DNA of 42,122 nucleotides from assembly GCA_030639305.1 (NCBI GenBank), contig DAOWCY010000041.1, positions 1 through 42,122 of the forward strand, in the 5' to 3' direction. The notes beneath the pieces are model-generated. The model had not been told where the DNA came from and searched no databases. It saw only the letters and a program-made list of their open reading frames with translations. Shown here one piece after another: positions 7,583-16,021 of this stretch (positions are counted from its first letter, which is position 1; every line of letters starts with the position of its first letter). This DNA is from JAGLQA01 sp023135565 (GTDB taxonomy: Bacteria > Acidobacteriota > Aminicenantia > UBA2199). Both the position numbers and the translations under genes were made by a program.

Positions 7583-7822
7583 TGCTTTTTTAATCTTAGC
7601 GGATGCGGACGCCGTCGGTTAAAAAAAATCGTTAAATTGAAAACTTTTTTACAGTAATTAAAGTATTAATAGTGAGCGGGCGGTGTCCCCGTTCGATGAG
7701 AGCAGCCCAAAGGGTTGGAAAAGAAAATAGTAAGGTAATTACATGTATGAACAGTTTTTAGAAATTCCGACAGATAAACTCCCGGGTTTCGTTAAACCAA
7801 CGGTACGCTGAGGTAAAACAAA

Positions 7823-8578
7823 ATGACCCAAAACGACGAATTCAAAATCCCGGTAAAACCCATTTTTCTTTTTGCCGACAGTCAGACACTTTTCCGGGAT
7901 GACGGTGAAGGGCTCGTGATGGAACGTATTACAGGTCTCATCAATGAAGTTAAGCCCAAAAAAAATAAGGTAAAAGCCGCTTATATCGGCGCATCCAACG
8001 GTGATAAAAAAGAATATTACGACATCTTCCTGGCTGCTGTTTCCCAGGTAAACATCGACCCTAAAGATTGCCTGAAAATAAAATCGAAACCGTCGAAAAA
8101 GGAAAAAGATTTCCTGGGCAAAGCCGACCTGATTTTACTGGCCGGCGGCGACACGAAAAAAGGCTGGGATATTATGAACGGGAACGGCATTCGTGAAATA
8201 ATAGTAGACCGCTATCATAATGGAGCGGTATTGGTGGGCATCTCCGCCGGAGCTGTCCAATTGGGGACAAAGGGCTGGACAGGACCGGGAAATGACCCAG
8301 ATGAAGTGTTTACCACTTTTCAATTGGTGCCTTTCGTAATCGACGTCCATGATGAAAACGAAGGGCAGTGGGAACGGCTGCATAATACTGTGCGGGATGG
8401 TGAAGAACACTGCCGCGGGTTCGGGATTCCCATGGGAGGCGGCGCCATATTTTATCCCGACTGGTCTATGGAAGCCATCCGCCATCCCTTAGTGGAGTAC
8501 TCCCTTTTCCCCGGAGGCATCAAAAATTCCTTAGTATTTTCCCCGGGCGCTGAATCCGGGGAAAATAAAGAAGAGTAA
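7823..8578 (+). CDS. Peptidase E/cyanophycinase-like (S51) protein
   Basis: A 251-residue protein with the class I glutamine-amidotransferase-like fold used by S51 peptidases. LILLAGGDT (about 103-111) precedes the nucleophile elbow GISAGA (Ser141), and a histidine follows in VIDVHDEN. Family knowledge: members cleave Asp- or beta-Asp-containing peptides (peptidase E, cyanophycinase). No signal peptide, so cytoplasmic. The next gene starts 7 bases after its stop, suggesting co-transcription with the metallophosphoesterase. The exact substrate is unknown; no cyanophycin synthetase is seen. Confidence 0.8.
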   Translation: MTQNDEFKIPVKPIFLFADSQTLFRDDGEGLVMERITGLINEVKPKKNKVKAAYIGASNGDKKEYYDIFLAAVSQVNIDPKDCLKIKSKPSKKEKDFLGKADLILLAGGDTKKGWDIMNGNGIREIIVDRYHNGAVLVGISAGAVQLGTKGWTGPGNDPDEVFTTFQLVPFVIDVHDENEGQWERLHNTVRDGEEHCRGFGIPMGGGAIFYPDWSMEAIRHPLVEYSLFPGGIKNSLVFSPGAESGENKEE

Positions 8579-8585
8579 AAGTATC

Positions 8586-9422
8586 TTGAAATTATACGCC
8601 ATAAGTGATTTACATCTAGCCAATAAGGTGAACCGCCTGGCCTTAGAAACGCTCCCCACCCACCCTGATGATTGGCTCATCCTGGGAGGAGATGTTGGAG
8701 AGAGCGAAATACACTTGCACTTTGCCCTGACGGTTTTAACCCGGCGTTTTAAGCGTTTGTTGTGGGTGCCGGGAAACCATGATCTCTGGACTATCCCCAT
8801 AAAACGCAATGACCTGCGGGGAGAAGCCAAATATAACAAGATGGTATCTATCTGCCGCCATTATGGGGTGCTGACCCCGGAAGACCCTTATGTACTGTGG
8901 CCCGGTGAAGAAAAAAATTATCTCCTGGCTCCACTTTTTGCGCTTTACGATTACAGTTTTTGCCCCGAAAACATTAAAAGTGAAAACGCCGTGCAGTGGG
9001 CTGTAGAGTCCGGGGTGATATGCACTGACGAGGAATTGCTTTTACCGGAGCCGTATCATTCGATCCCGGCCTGGTGTAAGGAGCGCTGCCGTTATACGGA
9101 GAAACGCCTAAAAAATGTATCCCCGGATGTATCGTTGGTATTGATTAATCATTATCCTTTAGTGCAGGATTTGATTCGTTTCCATATGTTCCCTCGTTTT
9201 TCTATCTGGTGCGGTACGCGGCGCACTGCTGATTGGCATACTCGTTTTAATGTTTCCACGGTAGTTTACGGTCACCTGCACCAGCGGGCTTCGAACGTTC
9301 GTGACGGTGTGCGTTTCGAGGAGGTTTCGTTAGGTTATCCCCGGGACTGGAACCACGACCTGGGTATCGGTTATTATTTGCGTCAGATTCTTCCCGTCCC
9401 GCCGGATAAAAAAAACGAGTAG
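8586..9422 (+). CDS. Calcineurin-like metallophosphoesterase
   Basis: A 278-residue enzyme starting at TTG 8586 (MKLYAISDLHLA), preceded by an AAGAG 7-12 bases upstream. Metal-site motifs in order: D8-x-H10, GGDVGE (Asp36), PGNHDLW (Asn64, His65, Asp66), INHYPL and the closing GHLHQR. Together they define the two-metal site of calcineurin-like phosphoesterases. The middle part has Trp- and Arg-rich stretches. The substrate is not predictable. It is almost contiguous with the S51-like gene and likely shares its mRNA. Confidence 0.88.
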   Translation: MKLYAISDLHLANKVNRLALETLPTHPDDWLILGGDVGESEIHLHFALTVLTRRFKRLLWVPGNHDLWTIPIKRNDLRGEAKYNKMVSICRHYGVLTPEDPYVLWPGEEKNYLLAPLFALYDYSFCPENIKSENAVQWAVESGVICTDEELLLPEPYHSIPAWCKERCRYTEKRLKNVSPDVSLVLINHYPLVQDLIRFHMFPRFSIWCGTRRTADWHTRFNVSTVVYGHLHQRASNVRDGVRFEEVSLGYPRDWNHDLGIGYYLRQILPVPPDKKNE

Positions 9423-9545
9423 TACCGGCCAATTGGAATTTTGAAGTTAAGCGCCCGGTATGTGAGAGCCTGTTAATGCTAAAAAAAAAGACCTGCCGTT
9501 CCGCATTTACATTTTATATGAAACAAAAAAAATGTCCTTTACCTA

Positions 9546-9574
9546 TTGAAATAGGAATAGATTTCAGATACAAT
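9546..9574 (+). promoter_or_regulatory. Sigma70-type promoter for the AlbA_2 gene
   Basis: TTGAAA (9546-9551), 17-base spacer, TACAAT (9569-9574), about 40 bases before the ATG at 9615. Confidence 0.55.
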
Positions 9575-9614
9575 TTGTTTATGTGCGTAATCGAATTAGA
9601 AGAAAGCTTGAACG

Positions 9615-10853
9615 ATGAAGAAAACAGGACTATTTGAGATAATTGCCAATGGCGAAAATTCCGGTGTGGAATTTAAGCGTGATAGCGCTACACCCGAAAA
9701 AATTGCCAGGGAATGTGTGGCCTTTGCCAATTTGAAAGGCGGTATGGTTTTGCTGGGTGTGGAGGATGATGGAACCATAACCGGGATTAAGCGGCCAAAT
9801 TGCGAAGAATGGGTCATGGATACCGTTTTTGGAAACTATATTCACCCACGGATTATCCCTTATTATGAAGAAGTACTTATCGAAAAGAATTGCCGCGTAG
9901 GGATTATCCGCATATCCACCGGCACAGCCAAGCCATATGTATTAAGACACAAGCAGAGGGAAGATATTTATATAAGGGCCGGCAGTACCAGCCAATTGGC
10001 ATCACGGGAGCAGCAGCTTCGTTTGCTTCAAAGCGGTGGTCTACTACATATAGAAATGCTCCCGGTTTCCGGTTCCTCGATCGAAGATATCGATTTGAGA
10101 AGATTTAAAGATTATTTAGCACGAATTATCGCGGATAATGTGATTCCCGACTCCTCCGCTGGCTGGTTGGAGCGTTTAAAAAGCCTGGATTTGATTGTTG
10201 ACACCGAATTTGCCAAAAACGTCGGTTCGATAGCGGGTATCCTTTTATTTTCAAAAAAGCCCGGACGTTTTTTACCCAATTCGGGACTCAGGATTACCGT
10301 TTACCAGGGTCGGGATAAGGATTATGACGCCACTACCGATGAGTTAATCGACAGTTCTTTAGTAGAACTGAAAATACCCGTACAGGAAATAGGCCGCAAT
10401 TACGAAACCCTGGATCCCAATTTTTTCAGCAAAACTTTAACTTTTCTTCAAGCTTTTATCTCTCATGAGAAGATTTCAGAAGACGGCATTAGCCGTAAGC
10501 GTTACTGGGATTACCCCCAGGAAGTCATCCGGGAACTGCTTGTGAATGCAACTGTTCATAGGGACTGGACCAATGCCAACATAAATAGAATCGAAATATA
10601 TTCGGACAGGATGGAGGTAACGAGTTTTGGTGGGCTGCCCAACACCCTTACATTAGATAAGATCAAAGCAGGACAGCAGTATCCGAGGAATCCTATATTA
10701 ATAAGGTTCTCCAGGGACTATGGTTACATGGATGACAGGGGGATGGGAATAAGGAGAAAAGTTATTCCATTAATGCTCGAGCATAACAAGCATGAACCGG
10801 TTTTCGATATAACCGCGGATTATTTCAAAGTCATTTTGAAGAAACTAAGTTAA
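9615..10853 (+). CDS. AlbA_2/Schlafen-like ATP-binding regulator (COG2865 type)
   Basis: A 412-residue protein. The N-terminal domain has SGVEFKRDS, CVAFANLKGGMVLLGVEDDG and a conserved YIRAGSTS near residue 120, the AlbA_2 (Schlafen-like) signature. A C-terminal GHKL-like ATPase region includes VIRELLVNATVHRDW, a N-box-like motif, and DDRGMGIRR, a G-box-like motif. Such proteins are annotated as ATP-binding transcriptional regulators and are common in accessory DNA, sometimes near defence genes; the molecular role is poorly known. It has its own promoter and stands alone. Confidence 0.85.
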   Translation: MKKTGLFEIIANGENSGVEFKRDSATPEKIARECVAFANLKGGMVLLGVEDDGTITGIKRPNCEEWVMDTVFGNYIHPRIIPYYEEVLIEKNCRVGIIRISTGTAKPYVLRHKQREDIYIRAGSTSQLASREQQLRLLQSGGLLHIEMLPVSGSSIEDIDLRRFKDYLARIIADNVIPDSSAGWLERLKSLDLIVDTEFAKNVGSIAGILLFSKKPGRFLPNSGLRITVYQGRDKDYDATTDELIDSSLVELKIPVQEIGRNYETLDPNFFSKTLTFLQAFISHEKISEDGISRKRYWDYPQEVIRELLVNATVHRDWTNANINRIEIYSDRMEVTSFGGLPNTLTLDKIKAGQQYPRNPILIRFSRDYGYMDDRGMGIRRKVIPLMLEHNKHEPVFDITADYFKVILKKLS

Positions 10854-10863
10854 TAAGTCATAA

Positions 10864-10888
10864 GAGGTCAGGTCTCTTCATTTGACAG
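10864..10888 (+). repeat. REP-like phrase (GAGGTCAGGTCTCTTCATTTGACA)
   Basis: Resembles GGGGTCAGGTCTTGCATGTTAAC at 20893-20917 and GGGGCCGGGTCTTGCATGTTAAC at 21685-21708. Such phrases are often seen as REP-type sequences served by RAYT transposases; the link here is inference. Confidence 0.4.
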
Positions 10889-10995
10889 ATCGCAGCCCCA
10901 ATACTGGAAAACCAAACCTTCGAGGAACAAAAGAGAGTACCTCCGGGGTGGTCCGAGGTAGTCGGAATATGTCACTTTCTATCATTAAATAATTT

Positions 10996-11004
10996 TGGTA
11001 TAAT
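10996..11004 (+). promoter_or_regulatory. Extended -10 promoter for the response regulator
   Basis: TGGTATAAT at 10996-11004 is an extended -10 element 21 bases before the ATG at 11026; no good -35 box is seen. Confidence 0.4.
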
Positions 11005-11025
11005 TGTTTTCCAGGAAATAAAAAC

Positions 11026-12399
11026 ATGGAAAAATTCGGTAAAATTTTAGTAGTAGACGACGACGAAGACGTGCTGCAAGCAGCTCGCCTCTTCATTAAA
11101 CAACACGTGGAATTCGTGCAAATCGAAAAAGATCCACAAAAAATCCCCTCCTTAATCAAAAATACTACCTACGACGTTATCCTCTTAGATATGAATTTTA
11201 CCCGCGACGTCACCAGCGGACGGGAGGGCTTCTTATGGCTGGATAAAATATTCGCCATCGACCCGGCAGCAGTGGTTATACTCATCACCGCTTTCGGCGA
11301 CGTAGACCTGGCTGTCAGAGCTATTAAAGAAGGCGCCGCGGACTTTATCCTTAAACCCTGGCAAAACGAAAAACTCCTGGCAACCCTCTCTTCCGCCCTG
11401 AAACTGCGCCACTCCCGCTTAGAAGTCGCCAACCTGAAATCCAAACAAAAACAATTGATCGCCCACTTAGAACAACCTTTCCGCGATATTATCGGCGCTT
11501 CTCCCGCCATGCAGCAGGTTTTCGAGACCATCCGAAAAGTAGCCCAAACCGACGCCAATATACTCATCCTGGGCGAAAACGGCACCGGCAAGGAAGTAGC
11601 GGCCAGGGCGCTGCACCGCGGCTCCCTGCGGGCCGGCGAAGTCTTTATCGGCGTCGATATAGGCGCTATCAGCGAAACCTTGTTCGAGAGCGAACTCTTC
11701 GGCCACAAGAAAGGCGCTTTTACAGACGCCCAAAACGACCGCATGGGCCGTTTCGAGATCGCTTCCGGCGGCACCCTTTTTCTCGATGAGATCGGCAATC
11801 TCCCCCTGTCCCTGCAAGCCAAAATACTGCGAGTACTGGAAACCCGCCAGGTGATCCGCCTGGGTGAGAACAAACCGCGGTCTATAGACATTCGTCTCAT
11901 CTGCGCCACCAATATGCCTATCAACCGCATGGTGGAAGACAAAGAATTCCGCCGGGATTTGCTCTACCGGGTGAACACGGTTGAAATCCACCTGCCTCCG
12001 TTAAGGGAAAGGGAGGGCGACGTCCCCCTGTTGACCGAATATTTCCTGCAAATCTACTGTAATAAATACAAGAAACCCGGCAAAAAAGTAAGTCCGGCTG
12101 CTTTAGAAAAACTGGATGTCTACCGGTGGCCCGGTAATGTGCGGGAATTGCAGCATGCCATCGAACGGGCGGTTATTTTGAGCGAATCGCGGGAATTGCA
12201 GCCCAAGGATTTCTTTTTCCCTACTAGCGGCAAAGAAGGCAAAGAGCTTGCTTTTGACAGTTTCAACCTGGAAGAGGTAGAAAAAGTAGTGGTTCGCCAG
12301 GCTGTAGAAAAGTACAAAGGGAATATTTCCCAGGCAGCTAAGGAGTTGGGTCTGACTCGCGCCTCTCTTTACCGCCGCATGGAAAAGTATGGCATATAG
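11026..12399 (+). CDS. NtrC-family sigma54-dependent response regulator
   Basis: A 457-residue regulator with three domains. The receiver (1-125) has the acidic cluster D11-D13 and phospho-acceptor Asp55 in VILLDMN. The AAA+ domain (about 155-385) has Walker A GENGTGKE (183-190), the sigma54-contacting GAFTDA loop (230-235) and Walker B LFLDEIG. A C-terminal Fis-type helix-turn-helix ends in NISQAAKELGLTRASLYRR. On phosphorylation it would bind upstream sites and open sigma54 promoters. Its partner kinase follows at 12527, separated by a repeat copy. I saw no convincing sigma54 promoter in the window, so its targets are unknown. Confidence 0.93.
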   Translation: MEKFGKILVVDDDEDVLQAARLFIKQHVEFVQIEKDPQKIPSLIKNTTYDVILLDMNFTRDVTSGREGFLWLDKIFAIDPAAVVILITAFGDVDLAVRAIKEGAADFILKPWQNEKLLATLSSALKLRHSRLEVANLKSKQKQLIAHLEQPFRDIIGASPAMQQVFETIRKVAQTDANILILGENGTGKEVAARALHRGSLRAGEVFIGVDIGAISETLFESELFGHKKGAFTDAQNDRMGRFEIASGGTLFLDEIGNLPLSLQAKILRVLETRQVIRLGENKPRSIDIRLICATNMPINRMVEDKEFRRDLLYRVNTVEIHLPPLREREGDVPLLTEYFLQIYCNKYKKPGKKVSPAALEKLDVYRWPGNVRELQHAIERAVILSESRELQPKDFFFPTSGKEGKELAFDSFNLEEVEKVVVRQAVEKYKGNISQAAKELGLTRASLYRRMEKYGI

Positions 12400-12419
12400 A
12401 GATAAAAAAACTGCCGCAA

Positions 12420-12512
12420 AGTTGGGACTTCGCGTACCCAGCCAATAAACAAAAGTTTTTTGGGGGTCCAGGGGGCGATTTTTCAAAAAAGCCCCCTGGT
12501 CGCCGAAGGCAA
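12420..12512 (+). repeat. Palindromic repeat between the two-component genes
   Basis: GGGACTTCGCGTACCCAGCC resembles the GC-palindrome/AGCC module. It is followed at 12449-12512 by the same unit found inside the GT39 and C69 genes: CAAAAGTTTTTTGGGGGTCC, a GATTTTTCAAAAAAG centre, and GTCGCCGAAGGC. It ends 14 bases before the kinase ATG. Confidence 0.85.
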
Positions 12513-12526
12513 GTATCAGGACGTTC

Positions 12527-13945
12527 ATGTTTTTTAAAAGTTTTCGAATCCAGGTTATTTTGCGAATTGTGCTCATCGCCCTGTCCATCTACGCACTCCT
12601 CTATCTAGCGCTGCAAACCCAACTTTACGCCACCATCCTGGTTGCTTTGCTCTTTATCGTATTCCAGGTCTTTGCCCTGATCCGCTATGTAGAAAAAACC
12701 AACCGGGACCTGAACCGTTTTTTCCTGGCTATCGAGCATGAAGATTTTTCCCGTACTTTTTCCGGCCGGGAATTAGGCGCCTCTTTTGCCGAATTGATAA
12801 CTGCTTTTAACGAAGTGCAAAAAAAATTCCAGCAGACCCGCGCCGAAAAAGAAGAACATTACCGCTACCTGCAAACTATTGTGCATCACGTGGGCATCGG
12901 CCTGATAACTTTCAAAACAGACGGCAAAGTAGACATGATTAATACTGCCGCCAGGAAGTTGTTGAAAGTGGCCCATTTAAATAATATCAAAGCTCTGGAG
13001 AGTTTCAGCAAACCTTTAGTGGAACAACTTTTTTCTTTAAGACCGGGAGAAAAAGCCCTGGTGAAGATCGAAACCCAGGAAATGGAATTAGTTATCCGGG
13101 CCGCAGAATTCCGCATGCACGAACAGAAATTCACCCTAATTTCTTTACAGAATATACAGAGCGAATTGCAGGAGAAAGAGCTGGAAGCCTGGCAGAAGCT
13201 CATCCGGGTGCTCACCCATGAGATCATGAATTCCATGACCCCGATCACCTCCATGTCTTCCACTGTGATCGACTTGCTGCAAACCCTGCTCCCTGGAAAC
13301 GAAAACGGGCATACCCTGGTCCCGCAAAATCCGGTTAGCTCCGTAAAAGGAACCCCTGCGCCACAGGCGGATATCCAGCCCGGCTGCGCGGAAGAAACCT
13401 TAGCCGACATCGCAGCCGCTCTAAAAACAATCCATAAGAGGAGCCGGGGATTAAGTCAGTTTGTCGGTGCCTACCGTAATTTAACTTTGATTCCCAGGCC
13501 TGTATTTAAGATATTTTCTATAGAAGAGCTTTTCATCAGGGTGGAGCAGTTGATGGAGAGTAAGCTCAAGGAGAGGGGTATCGCGCTGCGTTGGCAGGTG
13601 GACCCTCAATCCCTGGAACTCACCGCGGACCCCGGTTTAATCGAGCAAGTGATGATCAACCTGTTTTTAAACGCCACAGCAGCCTCGAAGGGAAAAAAAG
13701 AACCGCAAATCGAATTAAGTGCGGGATTAAACGAATCGGGCCGTGTTGTGATCGACATAAAAGACAACGGTTCCGGGATTGTAAAAGAGGCGTTAAACAA
13801 GATTTTTATTCCTTTTTTTACTACCCGGAAAAAGGGTTCGGGCATCGGTCTCAGTTTATCCCGGCAGATCATGAAATTGCACCGCGGTTCTATCAGTGTG
13901 AATTCTATCCCCGACAAAGAGACAGTGTTTACTCTTAAGTTCTGA
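12527..13945 (+). CDS. Membrane sensor histidine kinase (NtrY-like)
   Basis: A 472-residue kinase. Two N-terminal TM helices (about 9-28 and 35-53) have almost no loop between them, so sensing is probably intramembrane or cytoplasmic. A HAMP-like/PAS-like region (about 55-210) precedes the H-box VLTHEIMNSMTPI with His231. ATP-binding motifs follow: N-box NLFLNATAAS, G1 DNGSG, and FFTTRKKGSGIGLSLS. It should phosphorylate the NtrC-type regulator upstream. A Pro/Gly-rich stretch (about 256-291) interrupts the dimerisation helical hairpin just after the H-box helix; related kinases are shorter here. A terminator hairpin follows. Confidence 0.9.
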   Translation: MFFKSFRIQVILRIVLIALSIYALLYLALQTQLYATILVALLFIVFQVFALIRYVEKTNRDLNRFFLAIEHEDFSRTFSGRELGASFAELITAFNEVQKKFQQTRAEKEEHYRYLQTIVHHVGIGLITFKTDGKVDMINTAARKLLKVAHLNNIKALESFSKPLVEQLFSLRPGEKALVKIETQEMELVIRAAEFRMHEQKFTLISLQNIQSELQEKELEAWQKLIRVLTHEIMNSMTPITSMSSTVIDLLQTLLPGNENGHTLVPQNPVSSVKGTPAPQADIQPGCAEETLADIAAALKTIHKRSRGLSQFVGAYRNLTLIPRPVFKIFSIEELFIRVEQLMESKLKERGIALRWQVDPQSLELTADPGLIEQVMINLFLNATAASKGKKEPQIELSAGLNESGRVVIDIKDNGSGIVKEALNKIFIPFFTTRKKGSGIGLSLSRQIMKLHRGSISVNSIPDKETVFTLKF

Positions 13946-13989
13946 TTTGACATTTTTAAAAAATTATATTACATTTATGTTTAAATAGT

Positions 13990-14046
13990 GCCCCTGGTTA
14001 TTAGTATCTCGCAAAATCCAGAGATACTGATCCCAGGGGCTTTTTG
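13990..14046 (+). terminator. Rho-independent-type terminator after the two-component operon
   Basis: GCCCCTGG..AGTATCTC (13990-14010) pairs with GAGATACT..CCAGGGGC (14021-14040) around a 10-base loop, with a small bulge, followed by TTTTT. It lies 45 bases after the kinase stop. Confidence 0.7.
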
Positions 14047-14080
14047 GTTGTGTCAAGAATCTTTCCCCCAAGTAGTGAGT

Positions 14081-14182
14081 GATAATTCAGTCGGTCGACT
14101 TGACCAGAATTCTGTTGATTTAAGAAAATATCCGCTGATAGTGACCTCCAATCGGTCGATAGCGAGCAACAATCGGTCGCCA
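14081..14182 (-). repeat. Degenerate 21-bp tandem array (left copy)
   Basis: On the minus strand, units of 20-21 bases begin CGACCGATTG, CGACCGATTG, CAGCGGATAT, CAACAGAATT and CGACCGACTG. The same unit family occurs on the plus strand at 21422-21670. This lies in an 866-base gap (13946-14811) without a supported gene. Confidence 0.65.
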
Positions 14183-14298
14183 TTGCTCTAGGTCATGTTA
14201 CTACAACCGCTCCTATTACAGATAGAGGCCGAAATCCATCCCCCCTGCCGCGAAGTTGCTTAATGCCTCCCCGTGCGTACAGGGCTATGGCCCACAGA

Positions 14299-14435
14299 GC
14301 ATTTTCCTGTTTTTGCCTTTGTATATACTTTGTTATCGGGGTTTTAGGGTCTAATTATAAGGGCTGCGCCGCAAGGATTCGCCCGGTCAAAGGGACACCG
14401 TTAGCGTCCCCGGCAGCGTTTAACCTCGTGCTAAA
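14299..14435 (+). repeat. Left arm of a ~140-bp inverted repeat flanking the accessory island
   Basis: ATTTTCCTGTTTTTGCC, TTATCGGGGTTTTAGGGTCT, CGCCCGGTCAAAGGGA and GCAGCGTTTAACC all reappear in the same order, with scattered differences, in the reverse complement of 20966-21105. Confidence 0.75.
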
Positions 14436-14523
14436 ATTCCCACAAACCCACGCACCGTCCCCAGGGGCCACCAGGGGCCAATTTTCCAGCCTACCATGAA
14501 ATGGGTGCGCTTTTGATTTTAAA

Positions 14524-14594
14524 CCCCGTGCGCACGGGGAGGCGATAAGCGGCTTCGCCGCAAGAGACAGCGTGTGAGCGCTTTTGATTTTAAA
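14524..14594 (+). repeat. Intergenic hairpin module
   Basis: CCCCGTGCGCACGGGG palindrome, GATAAGCGGCTTCGCCGC hairpin, CAGCGTGTGAGCGC and TTTTGATTTTAAA. Nearly the same block is at 41920-41990. Confidence 0.85.
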
Positions 14595-14820
14595 TCCGTT
14601 TACATGAGAAGTTAGTTTTTTTTTAAGAAGCGCATCAAACCAGTATAGTAAGTTATAGTGTGTTGTTTCGCCGAATTTGGCGGTATCGGATTATTCCAAT
14701 TATTTGGATTAAATTTATCCAAATGCACCATCAGGTAGCACACTTACTCACACAGTCAATTATAAAATCCCGTTTACGGAAGTCATCCGGGAGACATCCA
14801 GACGTGTATTTTTAACTTCC
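14595..14820 (+). repeat. Direct repeat R1 (~225 bp)
   Basis: Shares with 17334-17573 a colinear set of phrases: ATCCGTTTACAnGAGAAGTTAG, AAGAAGCGCATCAA, TGTTTCGCCGAATTTGGCGG, GGATTATTCCAATTAT, AAATGCACCAT, AGTCATCCGGGA and TTTTTAACTTCC. It is non-coding with small internal palindromes. It ends at the stop of the 221-residue ORF. Confidence 0.85.
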
Positions 14821-15477
14821 AGAAACGGTTTTTATGTGAACGTTAGGGATGGTATATTCTGTTTTACATTTTTGGCAAACAGCAATTAGTTCTTTGATTT
14901 GATTTTCTTGTCCATTTATTTTCTTGTTATTTCTTTTTTTGTCTTTTCCCCTCTCCTTTTCTCTATCAAAAGGAAAAGTAAAAGGTTCACTATATGTTTC
15001 TGGTTTAGAACTTTTAGGATTTTCTTTGTATTCAATATTCAAAATAGCATTCTTTGTTCCCTCTTCGATTAAGCCAAGTTTGACCTTTTCGGCACCATCT
15101 TGAATAAATCCGATATCTTCAGAAAATGTTGCTCTTCCAGACAATAAAAATGAATTCCAATTTTTGTACCTTTTGAGTTTTCCATCTTCAAGTTTTAGGA
15201 AGCAAAATGCTTTCATTTTTATATAGCCGTCCTGGTTTTCAATCATGACAGATATTTCTTCGATTAATCCCACTTTTGCTCCTAAATTACTCAAATTGAT
15301 TGCCAAATCAAACCAAAAAAAATCGTTATCAGCCCATGGATTTTTTCTTCCTACATTAACCAAAAGAGCAAAAGGCTTAAAATCATTTTTGTATAAAATA
15401 TAGGTTGCGACTCCGGCCGCAAAAGCTGAGAATAGAGCCGCAACAGTTGAAAATATTTGAAATATAATGACTTCCAT
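14812..15477 (-). CDS. Hypothetical membrane-anchored protein with C-terminal CxxC
   Basis: A 221-residue protein of unknown function. One N-terminal TM helix (about residues 4-28, IFQIFSTVAALFSAFAAGVA) is followed by a soluble domain with predicted beta strands (ISVMIENQDGYIKMKAFCF) and a highly charged, Lys-rich linker near 175-195. Near the end CQKCKTEY could be half of a zinc site. An AGGAGG-type Shine-Dalgarno stands about 6 bases before the ATG. The gene is distinctly AT-rich and sits among IS remnants, between the two 240-bp direct repeats, so it is probably acquired. I do not recognise the family. Confidence 0.6.
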   Translation of the reverse strand: MEVIIFQIFSTVAALFSAFAAGVATYILYKNDFKPFALLVNVGRKNPWADNDFFWFDLAINLSNLGAKVGLIEEISVMIENQDGYIKMKAFCFLKLEDGKLKRYKNWNSFLLSGRATFSEDIGFIQDGAEKVKLGLIEEGTKNAILNIEYKENPKSSKPETYSEPFTFPFDREKERGKDKKRNNKKINGQENQIKELIAVCQKCKTEYTIPNVHIKTVSGS

Positions 15478-15754
15478 TTAAAACCTCCTTTGTTAAGGGT
15501 GTTCAGCAGTTGCACCCAAAAGTTTATTATAGGCAATTTATAAAAATTATTCAAGCGTTTGTTTTCTAAAAAAATCTGCATAATACTGTGGTTGATTTTA
15601 GCAATTTTTCGGGAGGGGAAAGAAAATTAATCGAAAAGTGTTTACGCTAGGATAAGTTGGGTTAGGTGGGTTAGGTAAACCAAAGCAAATTTTACGGTTA
15701 CCTCTGGAAGCTTAAATTTAGCTGTAGATAATGGTCTTGCTTGTCAAGACCACT

Positions 15755-16020
15755 TTACGCCGCGCTCTTAAGTGCATCCCCTGTCTCCTCTACCCCAACT
15801 CCCCGGTAGACCTCACAAGGAGTCAGGTAATTCAATGATTGGTGAAGCCGTCTTTGGTTGTAGAAATTCATATATTCATGCAAACCCTTTCTACATTCCC
15901 ATACGCTTTCATACGATTTAATATACACATCCTCATATTTTAGTGACCTCCAAAACCGTTCGATGAATATATTGTCCAGCATTCTTCCCCGGCCATCCAT
16001 GCTGATCTTTATCTCCCTGA
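15755..16020 (-). pseudogene. IS3-family transposase (OrfB) C-terminal remnant
   Basis: The frame reads EIKISMDGRGRMLDNIFIERFWRSLKYED and ends with FYNQRRLHQSLNYLTPCEVY, the closing part of the IS3 OrfB integrase (rve) domain including the last catalytic Glu region. About two thirds of the protein upstream is missing; the frame is cut exactly where the RAYT element's left end begins. The remnant is followed outward by an inverted repeat GGTCTTG/CAAGACC (15733-15751). Not functional. Confidence 0.85.
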
Positions 16021-16021
16021 A

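Noticed and set aside
7743..7811. 22-codon frame (MYEQFLEIPTDKLPGFVKP)
   Set aside because: Too short and without a ribosome binding site; could be a relic but cannot be supported.
11169..11991. Long open frames opposite the NtrC-type gene
   Set aside because: Shadows of a well-supported coding sequence; no domain or start signals.
13988..14191. Short frames after the kinase gene
   Set aside because: They overlap the terminator hairpin and the 21-bp array; the regular pattern is explained by the repeat.
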